NCBI GenBank assembly: GCA_023407575.1
Contig: JAEYLX010000035.1
Span: forward strand, 1 to 51,578
Length of the DNA stretch: 51,578 nt
From: Bacillota bacterium
GTDB taxonomy: Bacteria; Bacillota; Clostridia; Lachnospirales; Lachnospiraceae
Direction of reading: 5' to 3'
Positions 16,894 to 25,372 of this stretch are shown here, in pieces. Position 1 is the first letter of the stretch. Every line of letters starts with the position of its first letter. Position numbers and translations under genes: made by a program. The notes under the pieces were generated by a model that had not been told where the DNA came from, did not search any database, and worked only from the letters and a program-made list of their open reading frames with translations.

Positions 16894-19230
16894 ATGGAAA
16901 ATAATTTTAAATCAAATGTTATCACAATTCTTGATCTGGACTATGGAGTTGGCATTAGGGAAGCGAGTACCATGCAGCTTTACAATGCAGTATCTAAAGC
17001 AGCAATGAAAAGTCTTACAAAAGAAAGTGGCTTAGATGCACCGGGAAAGAAAGTTTGTTATCTCTCAGCAGAGTTTTTAATTGGTCGACTGGTATACAGT
17101 AACCTCTACAATATGGGCTTGTTTCATCAATTCAGTGAATTGATGAGTGAAAACAATCTGGATATTCGCATCTTTGAAGATATTGAGGATGCAGCTCTTG
17201 GTAATGGTGGCTTAGGCCGTCTTGCAGCATGTTTCTTAGATTCAGGTGCAACCATTGGAATAACGTTAAATGGCTATGGAATTCGATATAAATACGGCTT
17301 ATTTAAACAATACTTTGAAGATGGTTTTCAAAAAGAGATCCCAGATGATTGGCAGAGCTTTGGTGATCCCTGGTCAGTCCGTAAGGAAGAGGAAAAGGTT
17401 CGTATCGATTACAAGAACCAGTCCGTGTATGCAGTACCATATGATACCCCGGTAATTGGATACGGTGAAAAGACAGTTAATACTTTACGTTTATGGCAGG
17501 CAGAGCCACTGGAAAGCTTTAACTTTGAATTATTTAATGAGCAAAAATATGACAAAGCCAACAAGAATAAGAATGAAGCAGAAGCAATCAGCAGTTTATT
17601 ATATCCTAACGATAATACGGATGAAGGTAAGAAGCTTAGATTAAAGCAAGAATATTTCTTCTCCGCAGCGACACTTCAAGATATTCTTGCAAGATATAAA
17701 AAGAAATTTGGCGGAGATTTTACTCAATTCTCCTCCGAATATGCAATTCAGTTAAATGATACTCATCCTGTAGTTGCTATTCCAGAGTTAATTCGACTTT
17801 TAATGGAAAATGAGAAATTAACTTTTGCTAAGGCACTTCGTATAGCAAAAGAAACCTTTGCCTATACCAACCATACGGTTATGGCAGAAGCCTTGGAAAA
17901 GTGGAATGCAAGCTTATTTAAAGCAGTTATCCCTGGAGTTTATAAATATGTTGTTATGCTTCAGAAAGCACTTGTTAAGGAGTTAAAGGCTTTTGGTAAG
18001 GAAACAGATGAAGAGCAGAAGATTTATAACATTATAGATGGTAACACCATCCACATGGCAAGACTTGCAATTTATGCCAGCCATTCCACCAATGGTGTTG
18101 CAAAGCTTCATACAGAGATTTTAAAGAATGATGCATTAAAAGAGTGGTATGAGATTTATCCAGATCGCTTTAATAATAAAACGAACGGTATTACCCAGCG
18201 AAGATGGTTAGCGCTTGCTAATATGGAGCTATCTGGATTTATTACAGATAAAATAGGAAACTCCTGGATTACTGATTTGGATCGATTAAAGGATCTTGAG
18301 AAGTTTGCTAATGATAAGAATGTGATTAAGCAATTTGGTGATATTAAGCGTATTAAAAAGAGACAACTTTCAGAGTATATTCTAAAACAGGAAGGCATTC
18401 AGTTAAATCCTGAATTTATCTTTGATATTCAGGTTAAGAGACTTCACGAATATAAACGCCAGTTGTTAAATGCTTTTTCTATCTTAGATATTTATTTTGG
18501 ATTAAAAGATGGAAGAATTAAGGAGTTTAACCCTACTGCATTTATCTTTGGAGCAAAAGCAGCACCAGGATATTTCAGAGCAAAGGGAATTATTAAATTC
18601 ATTAATGAAATTGCAAAGCTGATAGAAAATGATCCGGAAGTAAATGATAAATTACAAGTTATCTTTGTTCATAACTACAATGTATCTTATGCAGAAAAGC
18701 TTACACCAGCAGCAGATATTTCAGAGCAGACTTCCACAGCCGGAACAGAGGCCTCTGGAACAGGTAACATGAAATTCATGTTAAATGGTGCGGTGACACT
18801 TGGTACCTTTGATGGTGCTAACGTTGAAATTGTGGAGCAGGCTGGAGAAGAGAACAATTATATCTTCGGTGCAAGAGTAGAAGACATAGAGAAGATTAAA
18901 GATTCTTATAATGCAAAGGATATTTATGAGAAGAATCCTAGAATCAAAAAGGTTCTGGATACTTTAGTAGATGGTACCTTCAGTGATGGTGGAACAGGCA
19001 TGTTTGCTGAACTATATAACTCCATTTTAGAAGGTGCTCACTGGCACAAGCCAGATCACTACTTCCTGTTATTAGATTTCCTTCCTTATTGCGAAGCGAA
19101 GCTGAAAGCAAATAAAGACTATTCGGATACTTATGAATTCCGAAGAAAGTGTTTCTTTAATACTGCAAATGCAGGTAAATTCTCCAGCGATCGTACCATA
19201 AGAGATTATGCAAACGAGGTTTGGAAGTAA
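16894..19230 (+). CDS. glgP: Glycogen/maltodextrin phosphorylase, GT35
   Basis: Pyridoxal-phosphate enzyme releasing glucose-1-phosphate from alpha-1,4-glucans. The 778-residue protein shows LSAEFLIGRLVYSNLYNMG near residues 52-70, the nucleotide/glucan region ALGNGGLGRLAACFLDS, and the PLP lysine Lys627 in EASGTGNMKFMLNG. The N-terminus is short compared with animal enzymes and lacks their phosphorylation/AMP region, as in bacterial maltodextrin phosphorylases. GGAG precedes the ATG. With MalQ and the debranching enzyme downstream it forms a complete phosphorolytic path for glycogen or imported maltodextrins. Confidence 0.95.
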   Translation: MENNFKSNVITILDLDYGVGIREASTMQLYNAVSKAAMKSLTKESGLDAPGKKVCYLSAEFLIGRLVYSNLYNMGLFHQFSELMSENNLDIRIFEDIEDAALGNGGLGRLAACFLDSGATIGITLNGYGIRYKYGLFKQYFEDGFQKEIPDDWQSFGDPWSVRKEEEKVRIDYKNQSVYAVPYDTPVIGYGEKTVNTLRLWQAEPLESFNFELFNEQKYDKANKNKNEAEAISSLLYPNDNTDEGKKLRLKQEYFFSAATLQDILARYKKKFGGDFTQFSSEYAIQLNDTHPVVAIPELIRLLMENEKLTFAKALRIAKETFAYTNHTVMAEALEKWNASLFKAVIPGVYKYVVMLQKALVKELKAFGKETDEEQKIYNIIDGNTIHMARLAIYASHSTNGVAKLHTEILKNDALKEWYEIYPDRFNNKTNGITQRRWLALANMELSGFITDKIGNSWITDLDRLKDLEKFANDKNVIKQFGDIKRIKKRQLSEYILKQEGIQLNPEFIFDIQVKRLHEYKRQLLNAFSILDIYFGLKDGRIKEFNPTAFIFGAKAAPGYFRAKGIIKFINEIAKLIENDPEVNDKLQVIFVHNYNVSYAEKLTPAADISEQTSTAGTEASGTGNMKFMLNGAVTLGTFDGANVEIVEQAGEENNYIFGARVEDIEKIKDSYNAKDIYEKNPRIKKVLDTLVDGTFSDGGTGMFAELYNSILEGAHWHKPDHYFLLLDFLPYCEAKLKANKDYSDTYEFRRKCFFNTANAGKFSSDRTIRDYANEVWK

Positions 19231-19280
19231 AGTATTTTATTCTAATGGAATTCATATGCACCTAGGCATATTTATTCAAG

Positions 19281-19326
19281 CGGGAGATTATCCCGTATAC
19301 ATGGCAAGTGATTGCCGCTCTATAAT
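19281..19326 (+). promoter_or_regulatory. Hairpins and possible promoter ahead of malE
   Basis: Two small stems, CGGGA-GATTA-TCCCG (19281-19295) and GGCA-loop-TGCC (19303-19316), are followed by a TATAAT at 19321-19326. No good -35 is seen, so if this is a promoter it probably needs an activator; read-through from glgP is equally possible. Confidence 0.4.
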
Positions 19327-19385
19327 GTTACCGGGTTTCAAGCATGAGACTTAGGAAAATGCAAAAAAGGAAAGAGGTAGAGATT

Positions 19386-20696
19386 ATGAAAAAAGTATCA
19401 AGACTTATGGCGCTACTTATGGTTACTTTATTAGTAATCAGCAGTTTCGCAGCATGTGGCAAAAAGGATGATAAAACTCCTGAGAACACAAATCCAACCA
19501 AAGGAGCTGAGGCAACAACAGCACCTACAACAGCACCTGTTGCTGAAGTAGAAGATGTAACTTTAAAGGTTTGGGCTCCAGAAAACCAGATTCAACCAGG
19601 TACAATTGATAGCATGTGTCAGTCCTTCGCAGCTTTACATCCAGAATGGAACATCACATGGGAAGTTGTAACACAGGGTGAAGATACAGCAAAAGATGAG
19701 ATTTTAAAAGACGTAACAGCAGCTGGCGACGTATTCTTCTTTGCTAATGACCAGTTAAGAGAACTTGTAAATGCAGGTGCAATTGCAAGACTTGGTGGTT
19801 CTACAGAAGAAATGGTTAAAACAACTATGGCTGAAGCAGTAGTTGATACTGTAACTGTTGATGATGCAATCTATGCAATTCCTTTCACACACAATACATT
19901 CTTTATGTACTATGATAAATCCCTTTTAACAGCTGATGATGTTAAATCAGTAGAATCCATTTTGGCAAAAGAAACAGCAGATGATGTATATAATTTCTAT
20001 TTTGAGTCTGCAGGAGGTTGGAAATTAGGTGCATGGTATTATGGTGCAGGCCTTACAATCTACGGGGATAGCGCAACTGATTTTGCAGCAGGAGCTAACT
20101 GGAATAACCCTACAGGTGTAGCAGTTACAAATTATTTAATTGACTTAATTCACAACCCTAAGACTGCTTATGATGGTGATATTTCAGTTTCAGAGTTAGC
20201 AGCAGCTCACAGAATTGGTGCTTGGTTTGACGGTTCTTGGAATTATCAATTATACAAAGATGCATTAGGCGATGATTTAGGCTTAGCCGTTATTCCTACT
20301 TTTGAAGTAGAAGGTACAACACATCAGTTAAAAGGTTTTTATGGTTCAAAAGCAATCGGTGTTAATGCACAGGCTAAGAACATGGCAGCAGCTGTTGCAT
20401 TTGCAGCATATTTAGGTGGAGAAGAGATGCAGGTTCAGCGTTTTACTGAAACTGGGCAGGTTCCTACTAACTTAACAGCTGGTGAATCTGCAGAGGTTCA
20501 GGCTGACGAAGTAGCTAAGGTTATCGTTGCAGAAGTAAACACAGCATCTGTTATGCAGCCTACCAGTGCAGAATTCAGCTCCAGATACTGGACAAATGCT
20601 GGCGCAATCCCAACTGAAATTAAGAGTGGTGATTTAAACAAAGACAATGTACAGGAAAAACTTGATACGTTTGTATCTACAATGGCTGTTCAATAA
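19386..20696 (+). CDS. malE: Maltodextrin ABC transporter substrate-binding lipoprotein
   Basis: Extracellular sugar-binding lipoprotein of the MalE type. A signal peptide (MKKVSRLMALLMVTLLVISS) ends at the lipobox FAAC with lipidated Cys24. A Thr/Pro/Ala-rich linker follows, and then the binding domain starting VTLKVWAPENQ with the typical IPFTHNTFFMYYDKSLL and YGSKAIGVNAQ segments. The start is at the ATG preceded by AGAGGTAGA; an ATG 14 codons upstream would spoil the signal peptide. It is followed at once by permeases malF and malG, but by 282 bp containing stem-loops, so it may be expressed above the permeases. Confidence 0.9.
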   Translation: MKKVSRLMALLMVTLLVISSFAACGKKDDKTPENTNPTKGAEATTAPTTAPVAEVEDVTLKVWAPENQIQPGTIDSMCQSFAALHPEWNITWEVVTQGEDTAKDEILKDVTAAGDVFFFANDQLRELVNAGAIARLGGSTEEMVKTTMAEAVVDTVTVDDAIYAIPFTHNTFFMYYDKSLLTADDVKSVESILAKETADDVYNFYFESAGGWKLGAWYYGAGLTIYGDSATDFAAGANWNNPTGVAVTNYLIDLIHNPKTAYDGDISVSELAAAHRIGAWFDGSWNYQLYKDALGDDLGLAVIPTFEVEGTTHQLKGFYGSKAIGVNAQAKNMAAAVAFAAYLGGEEMQVQRFTETGQVPTNLTAGESAEVQADEVAKVIVAEVNTASVMQPTSAEFSSRYWTNAGAIPTEIKSGDLNKDNVQEKLDTFVSTMAVQ

Positions 20697-20703
20697 TTGA
20701 CAA

Positions 20704-20765
20704 TTTGTTTGACGAGAGCCAAACAGTGAGGAAACCGCAGGTTTTCGAGCTTGGTTCTGAATATT
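20704..20765 (+). repeat. Dispersed approx. 60-bp structured element, copy 1
   Basis: Begins with TTTGTTTGACGAGAG, identical to the second copy at 25190. It can fold as two nested stems: GAGCCAAAC with GCTTGGTTC (one mismatch) and GGAAACC with GGTTTTC. It starts eight bases after the malE stop codon. Function unknown. Confidence 0.6.
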
Positions 20766-20782
20766 TACAGTAGGATTATAGT

Positions 20783-20822
20783 AGAAGCGGGATGTTCCTG
20801 CAATTTTGGGCATTCCGTTTCT
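20783..20822 (+). other. Stem-loop between malE and malF
   Basis: AGAAGCGGGATG pairs over all 12 positions (two G-U) with CATTCCGTTTCT. No T-run follows. Such structures after a binding-protein gene often protect its mRNA or partially stop transcription before the permeases; that role is inferred here. Confidence 0.65.
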
Positions 20823-20978
20823 AGCATAAAAATAGTGACAATTTAGTTATTCTGGTTAAAATAAATCAGTAAATAACTGTATAAGATCACGTTACAGTTA
20901 CAGGAATGGTATCTATTTCTATTAAGTATGATGTGAATGGGATAGGTATTCGTTCATAGAAAGACGAGGAGGAAGATT

Positions 20979-22373
20979 ATGGCCGGAAATAAGAAAAATA
21001 ACTTCAATCTACCGGCAAAGTCAGGCAGTTATGGTTTTGGTAGAGCATTCATATCAGGGAATGCAGTTACTAAATTATCTGCATTAGTCTTTGGCTTGGG
21101 CAATATCCTTCATAAACAGATCATACGTGGACTTTTATATCTTGCTTTGGAATGTGCCTACGTAATATTTATGATTAACTTTGGTATCGGAGCAATCAGA
21201 GATCTATTTACGTTAGGAACTAAGGTTCAGGAAGAAGTTTTTAATGAAGCAAAGCAGGTTTATGAATATATATCTGGAGACAATTCCATGCTTTGTTTGC
21301 TTTATGGGGTTGTGACTCTGTTTGTTACCTTATTTTTTATACTAATACTAACATCATCAGTGAAAAGTGCATATGACACCCAGTTAAAAATTAAAAATGG
21401 GAAGAAAGTACCTACTTTTATGGATGACCTTTCTTCCTTAAAACATGAAAAGCTTCAAACTACGCTACTCTTTTTTCCGATTACAGGAGTGATTATATTT
21501 AGCATAGTACCTTTAGTATTCAATATTTTAATCGCTTTTACCAGCTATGACAGAAATCATCAGACGCCCGGTAATTTATTTGACTGGGTAGGTCTTGCTA
21601 ATTTTAGTGAAATGTTTAAGTCGGGAGGAATCCTTGCTAATACCTTATGGCCTGTCCTGCAATGGACCTTTATTTGGGCAATCTTTGCAACAGTCACCTG
21701 TTACTTCTTGGGATTATTGCTAGCAATTGTAATTAATCGTGAGGGAACCAGATTCAAAGGCTTCTGGAGATTTATCTTTGTATTATCCATCGCAGTCCCT
21801 CAATTCGTATCATTATTGACTATGAGAACTATTTTTAGTGCAAATGGACCGGTTAATGTTATTTTACGCCATTTAGAATTTATTGGACCTAGAGAATCAG
21901 TACTTTTCTTTGCAGATCCTACTCTGGCTAAAATAACAATCATTTGTATTAATATTTGGATAGGTGTACCATTTACCATGCTTACGACTACTGGTATTTT
22001 AAATAATATACCAAAGGATTTATATGAAGCTGCTAAGGTGGATGGCGCCAATGCTGTTGTTACCTTCTTTAAAATCACAATGCCCTACATGCTGTTTATT
22101 ATGACACCTACTTTGATTACAGCCTTTGTAGGAAATATTAATAACTTTAATGTTATCTTCCTGCTAACAGGTGGTGGTCCGGAATCCTTAGAGTATTATT
22201 CGGCGGGAAAAACAGATCTTTTGGTTACTTGGTTATATAAGTTGACGTTAACAAACAAGGACTATAACCTTGGAGCAGTAATTGGTATTATTGTCTTCGT
22301 GATTATGGCTACCTTATCCTTGTTAGCATATCGTAAAACATCATCCTATAAAGATGAGGAGGCTTTTCAATAA
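20979..22373 (+). CDS. malF: Maltodextrin ABC transporter permease MalF
   Basis: Membrane subunit of a type I sugar importer, 464 residues. An extended N-terminal part with additional helices (about residues 45-75 and 105-130) precedes the binding-protein-dependent transport domain, as in MalF-type rather than plain MalF-like proteins. The EAA loop that contacts the ATPase reads DLYEAAKVDGANAVVTFFKI (about 347-366). AGGAGG precedes the ATG. Its TAA stop overlaps the malG ATG (TAATG), so the two are translationally coupled. No ATPase gene is nearby; a shared MsmX-type ATPase elsewhere is expected from Firmicute precedent. Confidence 0.93.
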   Translation: MAGNKKNNFNLPAKSGSYGFGRAFISGNAVTKLSALVFGLGNILHKQIIRGLLYLALECAYVIFMINFGIGAIRDLFTLGTKVQEEVFNEAKQVYEYISGDNSMLCLLYGVVTLFVTLFFILILTSSVKSAYDTQLKIKNGKKVPTFMDDLSSLKHEKLQTTLLFFPITGVIIFSIVPLVFNILIAFTSYDRNHQTPGNLFDWVGLANFSEMFKSGGILANTLWPVLQWTFIWAIFATVTCYFLGLLLAIVINREGTRFKGFWRFIFVLSIAVPQFVSLLTMRTIFSANGPVNVILRHLEFIGPRESVLFFADPTLAKITIICINIWIGVPFTMLTTTGILNNIPKDLYEAAKVDGANAVVTFFKITMPYMLFIMTPTLITAFVGNINNFNVIFLLTGGGPESLEYYSAGKTDLLVTWLYKLTLTNKDYNLGAVIGIIVFVIMATLSLLAYRKTSSYKDEEAFQ

Positions 22374-23245
22374 TGAATAAGAAGAATAGCAGCGGAAAAA
22401 CAAAGCGTTTTATTGTGAATACAATTGTTCATGTTAGTCTTGCAATTGCCGCAATCATATGGATACTACCAATATTTTTCGCTTTTTTAACCTCCTTTAG
22501 AGAGGAAAGCGGGCAAGCTAAAAGCTATATTTTTCCAAAAAGCTACACCTTGGATAATTATAAAAATCTCTTTACTAACAAAGGAACGCTTGATTTTCCA
22601 CAGTGGTTTATTAACACGCTTTTAGTAGCGATTGTAAGTTGCTTATTATCAGCATTCTTTGTGTTGTGCGTATCCTATGTAATGTCAAGATTAAGATTTC
22701 GCATGCGTAAAAAGATGATGAATATTGCATTAATCCTAGGCATGTTCCCAAACTTCTTATCAATGATTGCAGTGTATTATATTTTAAAGGGCTTTGGTTT
22801 TATGGAAGTAGGACAGTTAAAATTAGTAGCACTGGTAATGGTTTATTCAGGAGGAGCAGGATTGGGATTTTATATTGCTAAGGGCTTTTTTGATACTATA
22901 CCTAAGACCATTGATGAAGCAGCCTTTATTGATGGAGCAACCAAATGGGACGTATTTCGAAAAATTACAATCCCCTTATCAAAACCTATTATCGTATATA
23001 CTTTGTTAACCAGTTTTATGGGACCTTGGATTGACTATATTTTTGCAAAGGTTATTCTTGGTCAGGACAGACAATATTATACGGTTGCCATCGGTTTATG
23101 GACAATGCTTGAGAAAGAGTTTATAGAGTATTATTATACAACCTTCTTTGCAGGCTGTATTATTATATCTATACCAATTGCAATATTATTTTTATTTACT
23201 CAAAAATTCTATGCGGCTGGTGTATCAGGAGCTGTAAAGGGATAA
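22373..23245 (+). CDS. malG: Maltodextrin ABC transporter permease MalG
   Basis: Second membrane subunit, 290 residues with six predicted helices and the EAA loop IDEAAFIDGATKWDVFRKIT (about 180-199). The C-terminus QKFYAAGVSGAVKG is the usual MalG ending. The start codon overlaps the malF stop by one base. The last base of the operon unit is followed by a 10-bp stem-loop and then the amylase gene, whose product would supply the maltodextrins imported by MalEFG. Confidence 0.93.
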   Translation: MNKKNSSGKTKRFIVNTIVHVSLAIAAIIWILPIFFAFLTSFREESGQAKSYIFPKSYTLDNYKNLFTNKGTLDFPQWFINTLLVAIVSCLLSAFFVLCVSYVMSRLRFRMRKKMMNIALILGMFPNFLSMIAVYYILKGFGFMEVGQLKLVALVMVYSGGAGLGFYIAKGFFDTIPKTIDEAAFIDGATKWDVFRKITIPLSKPIIVYTLLTSFMGPWIDYIFAKVILGQDRQYYTVAIGLWTMLEKEFIEYYYTTFFAGCIIISIPIAILFLFTQKFYAAGVSGAVKG

Positions 23246-23296
23246 TATAAAAGATAGAATTAAAAGATCATTTAAAATACGAATATATGACTACTT

Positions 23297-23330
23297 AGAG
23301 GAAAGCTTTGATAAATTAAGGCTTTCCTCT
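23297..23330 (+). other. Stem-loop between malG and amylase gene
   Basis: AGAGGAAAGC and GCTTTCCTCT form a perfect 10-bp stem. The following bases TGAAGAAG are not a T-run, so it is more likely an mRNA-processing or stability hairpin, or an attenuated terminator, than a full stop. Confidence 0.6.
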
Positions 23331-23341
23331 TGAAGAAGTTA

Positions 23342-23393
23342 GGGGGGGGGACTCCTAAAAATCAAGGAGGAACCATCCAAAAATCATGGAGGG
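23342..23393 (+). promoter_or_regulatory. Nine-G tract and duplicated ribosome site ahead of amylase
   Basis: A run of nine G (23342-23350) is followed by two near-copies of AAAAATCAAGGAGG (23357 and 23379, 22-bp period). Only the second SD, GGAGGG, is six bases from the ATG. ACTCCT directly after the G-run can pair with the first AGGAGG copy. Confidence 0.7.
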
Positions 23394-23399
23394 TATGGT

Positions 23400-25112
23400 A
23401 TGCAAAAAAAACTTACAGGTATTTTATGCTTTGTTTTAGTAGTTTCGTTATTACTTATAGGGTGTAATTCTGGAAACAATGGAGATTCTTCGAATGGTAC
23501 TGGCAATTTAACACCAACTGTTACAGAGCCAACCGTTACACAACCAACAGAGGAGAATACGGATGCTGCTGACGGAGATAGCGTCGTAGATAATTATCCG
23601 TATATCCAAGAGCTTAATATAATCGATGACAATTATAGAAATTATTATGAGATCTTTGTATATTCCTTCTGTGACAGTAATGGAGACGGAATTGGTGATA
23701 TGCAGGGTATTATATCAAAACTAGATTATATTAGTGATATGGGCTTTAATGGTATCTGGCTTATGCCGATAATGCCTTCCCCAACTTACCACAAGTATGA
23801 TGTAACAGATTATTATGCCATTGATCCAGCGTATGGAACACTCGAGGATTTTCAAAAGCTGATTGAAGAATGTCACAATAGAAATATTAAATTAATTATA
23901 GATTATGTGTTTAATCATAGTTCAGCAAAGCATCCCTGGTTTACGGATGCAGTCACATATCTTAAAGGGTTAGAAGAGAACCAGGAACCTGATCCAAGCG
24001 TATGCCCTTCTGTGGAATACTATCATTTTACAAAAGAAACGAATGGTAAGGCAGGATATTACAAAGTTGCAGGCACGGATTATTATTATGAAGGGGTTTT
24101 CTGGGATCAGATGCCTGATTTGGCTTTAGAGTCGGCAGCACTTAGAAGTGAACTTGAACATATTACAAAGTATTGGCTGGATATGGGTGTGGATGGCTTC
24201 CGTCTAGATGCGATCAAAGAATACTATACAGGTGAGACAGGCAAGAATGTAGAAGTATTGCAATGGTTTTCTGATTATGTCAAGAGTGTAAAGCCTGATG
24301 CTTTTGTTGTTGGTGAATGTTGGGATGCAGCGTCTATCATTGCTTCTTATTATGAAAGTGGATTAACGAGTATGTTTAACTATCCATTAGCACAATATAA
24401 CGGCATTATTGTATCTTCCGTACGTAAGCTTGGAACCTCTAATGCAAAAACCTTTGCTAATTCTATATTAGATTTAGATGCAAGATATCTTGCATCTAAT
24501 CCAGACTATATTGATTCACCTTTCTTAAGTAACCATGATAATACCCGTGTTTCAGCGCAATGTGTTAACGATGAAAATCAGATGAAAATGTCTGCAGGTG
24601 TATTACTTACCTTAAAGGGTAGTCCCTTCGTTTATTATGGTGAAGAAATTGGCATGAATAGCATGGGAGATAAGGACGAGAATAAGAGACTCCCCATGAA
24701 CTGGTCAACAACTGATACTACGGGAACTACGACAGCTCCAGCTGGAGCGGATGAAGTAGAGCAGAAGTTTGCTCCCTTGGATGAACAGTTAAAGAATCCG
24801 CTTTCTCTTGTAAATTATTATAAACGTGCGCTTCGTATTAGAAATGAGAATCCTGAAATTGCACGTGGAGATAATAGTGTGGTTGAGAGCTTGGCAACAA
24901 ATGACGTCTGCGCTTTTGTGAGAGAGTACGAAGGAAGTAAAGTGGTTATTGTTTATAATATGAATAAAGAAACAGCCACACAGGTGGATCTATCTACAGC
25001 AGGACTTGACAGTATGAATATCAGAGGATATTTAACTGTTGATGGAAGCGAAGTTACTTTAACTGACGGAATATTAGATATGCCACTGTATTCTATTGTA
25101 ATATTAAAATAG
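23400..25112 (+). CDS. Secreted alpha-amylase family (GH13) lipoprotein
   Basis: Cell-surface glucan hydrolase. Signal peptide with lipobox LIGC (Cys22), a Thr/Glu-rich linker to about residue 60, then the GH13 barrel from YYEIFVYSFCDSNGDGIGD. Conserved regions are IDYVFNHSS (region I), DGFRLDAIKE with nucleophile Asp270, GECWDA with acid/base Glu306 and SNHDNTRV with Asp380. A C-terminal beta domain ends the 570 residues. It probably degrades starch or maltodextrin outside the cell for MalEFG. Exact specificity (amylase, neopullulanase or maltogenic) cannot be told by eye. GGAGGG precedes the ATG inside an unusual duplicated leader. Confidence 0.92.
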   Translation: MQKKLTGILCFVLVVSLLLIGCNSGNNGDSSNGTGNLTPTVTEPTVTQPTEENTDAADGDSVVDNYPYIQELNIIDDNYRNYYEIFVYSFCDSNGDGIGDMQGIISKLDYISDMGFNGIWLMPIMPSPTYHKYDVTDYYAIDPAYGTLEDFQKLIEECHNRNIKLIIDYVFNHSSAKHPWFTDAVTYLKGLEENQEPDPSVCPSVEYYHFTKETNGKAGYYKVAGTDYYYEGVFWDQMPDLALESAALRSELEHITKYWLDMGVDGFRLDAIKEYYTGETGKNVEVLQWFSDYVKSVKPDAFVVGECWDAASIIASYYESGLTSMFNYPLAQYNGIIVSSVRKLGTSNAKTFANSILDLDARYLASNPDYIDSPFLSNHDNTRVSAQCVNDENQMKMSAGVLLTLKGSPFVYYGEEIGMNSMGDKDENKRLPMNWSTTDTTGTTTAPAGADEVEQKFAPLDEQLKNPLSLVNYYKRALRIRNENPEIARGDNSVVESLATNDVCAFVREYEGSKVVIVYNMNKETATQVDLSTAGLDSMNIRGYLTVDGSEVTLTDGILDMPLYSIVILK

Positions 25113-25189
25113 TTAGTAACAGTTCAGAAGCAAGCGGAATAGTAAGAAATTAGTTGTGAAAGCTTGTTTACTAAGGATAATTTTTAATA

Positions 25190-25248
25190 TTTGTTTGACG
25201 AGAGACAAGCAGCGAAGACGAAGGTTTCTAGTTTGGTTCGGAATAATT
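25190..25248 (+). repeat. Dispersed approx. 60-bp structured element, copy 2
   Basis: Shares TTTGTTTGACGAGAG exactly with copy 1, then diverges while keeping CAA-CAG-GA, GGTTT, TTGGTTC and GAATA. The outer stem (GAGACAAGC with GTTTGGTTC) and an inner GAAGAC/GGTTTC stem can still form. It lies 77 bases after the amylase stop codon. Confidence 0.6.
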
Positions 25249-25308
25249 AAATAATTTAATATAAGAAGTAATTTAGATTAAAAAGTCAATACACATTTAT
25301 AATAGGGG

Positions 25309-25354
25309 GCTGCTGCAAAATTATAATACTGCAGCAGCTCATCCTATAATTTTG
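25309..25354 (+). promoter_or_regulatory. Two mutually exclusive stem-loops before the debranching-enzyme gene
   Basis: Stem A pairs GCTGCTGCA (25309-25317) with TGCAGCAGC (25330-25338). Stem B pairs CAAAATTATA (25316-25325) with TATAATTTTG (25345-25354). They share bases and cannot form fully together. The SD of the next gene starts nine bases downstream. Confidence 0.6.
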
Positions 25355-25372
25355 GCAGAAACGGAGAAAAAC

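Noticed and set aside
20979..23245. Incomplete, possibly degraded ABC transporter because no ATPase gene is present
   Set aside because: Firmicute maltodextrin importers commonly share an MsmX-type ATPase encoded elsewhere; the permeases look intact.
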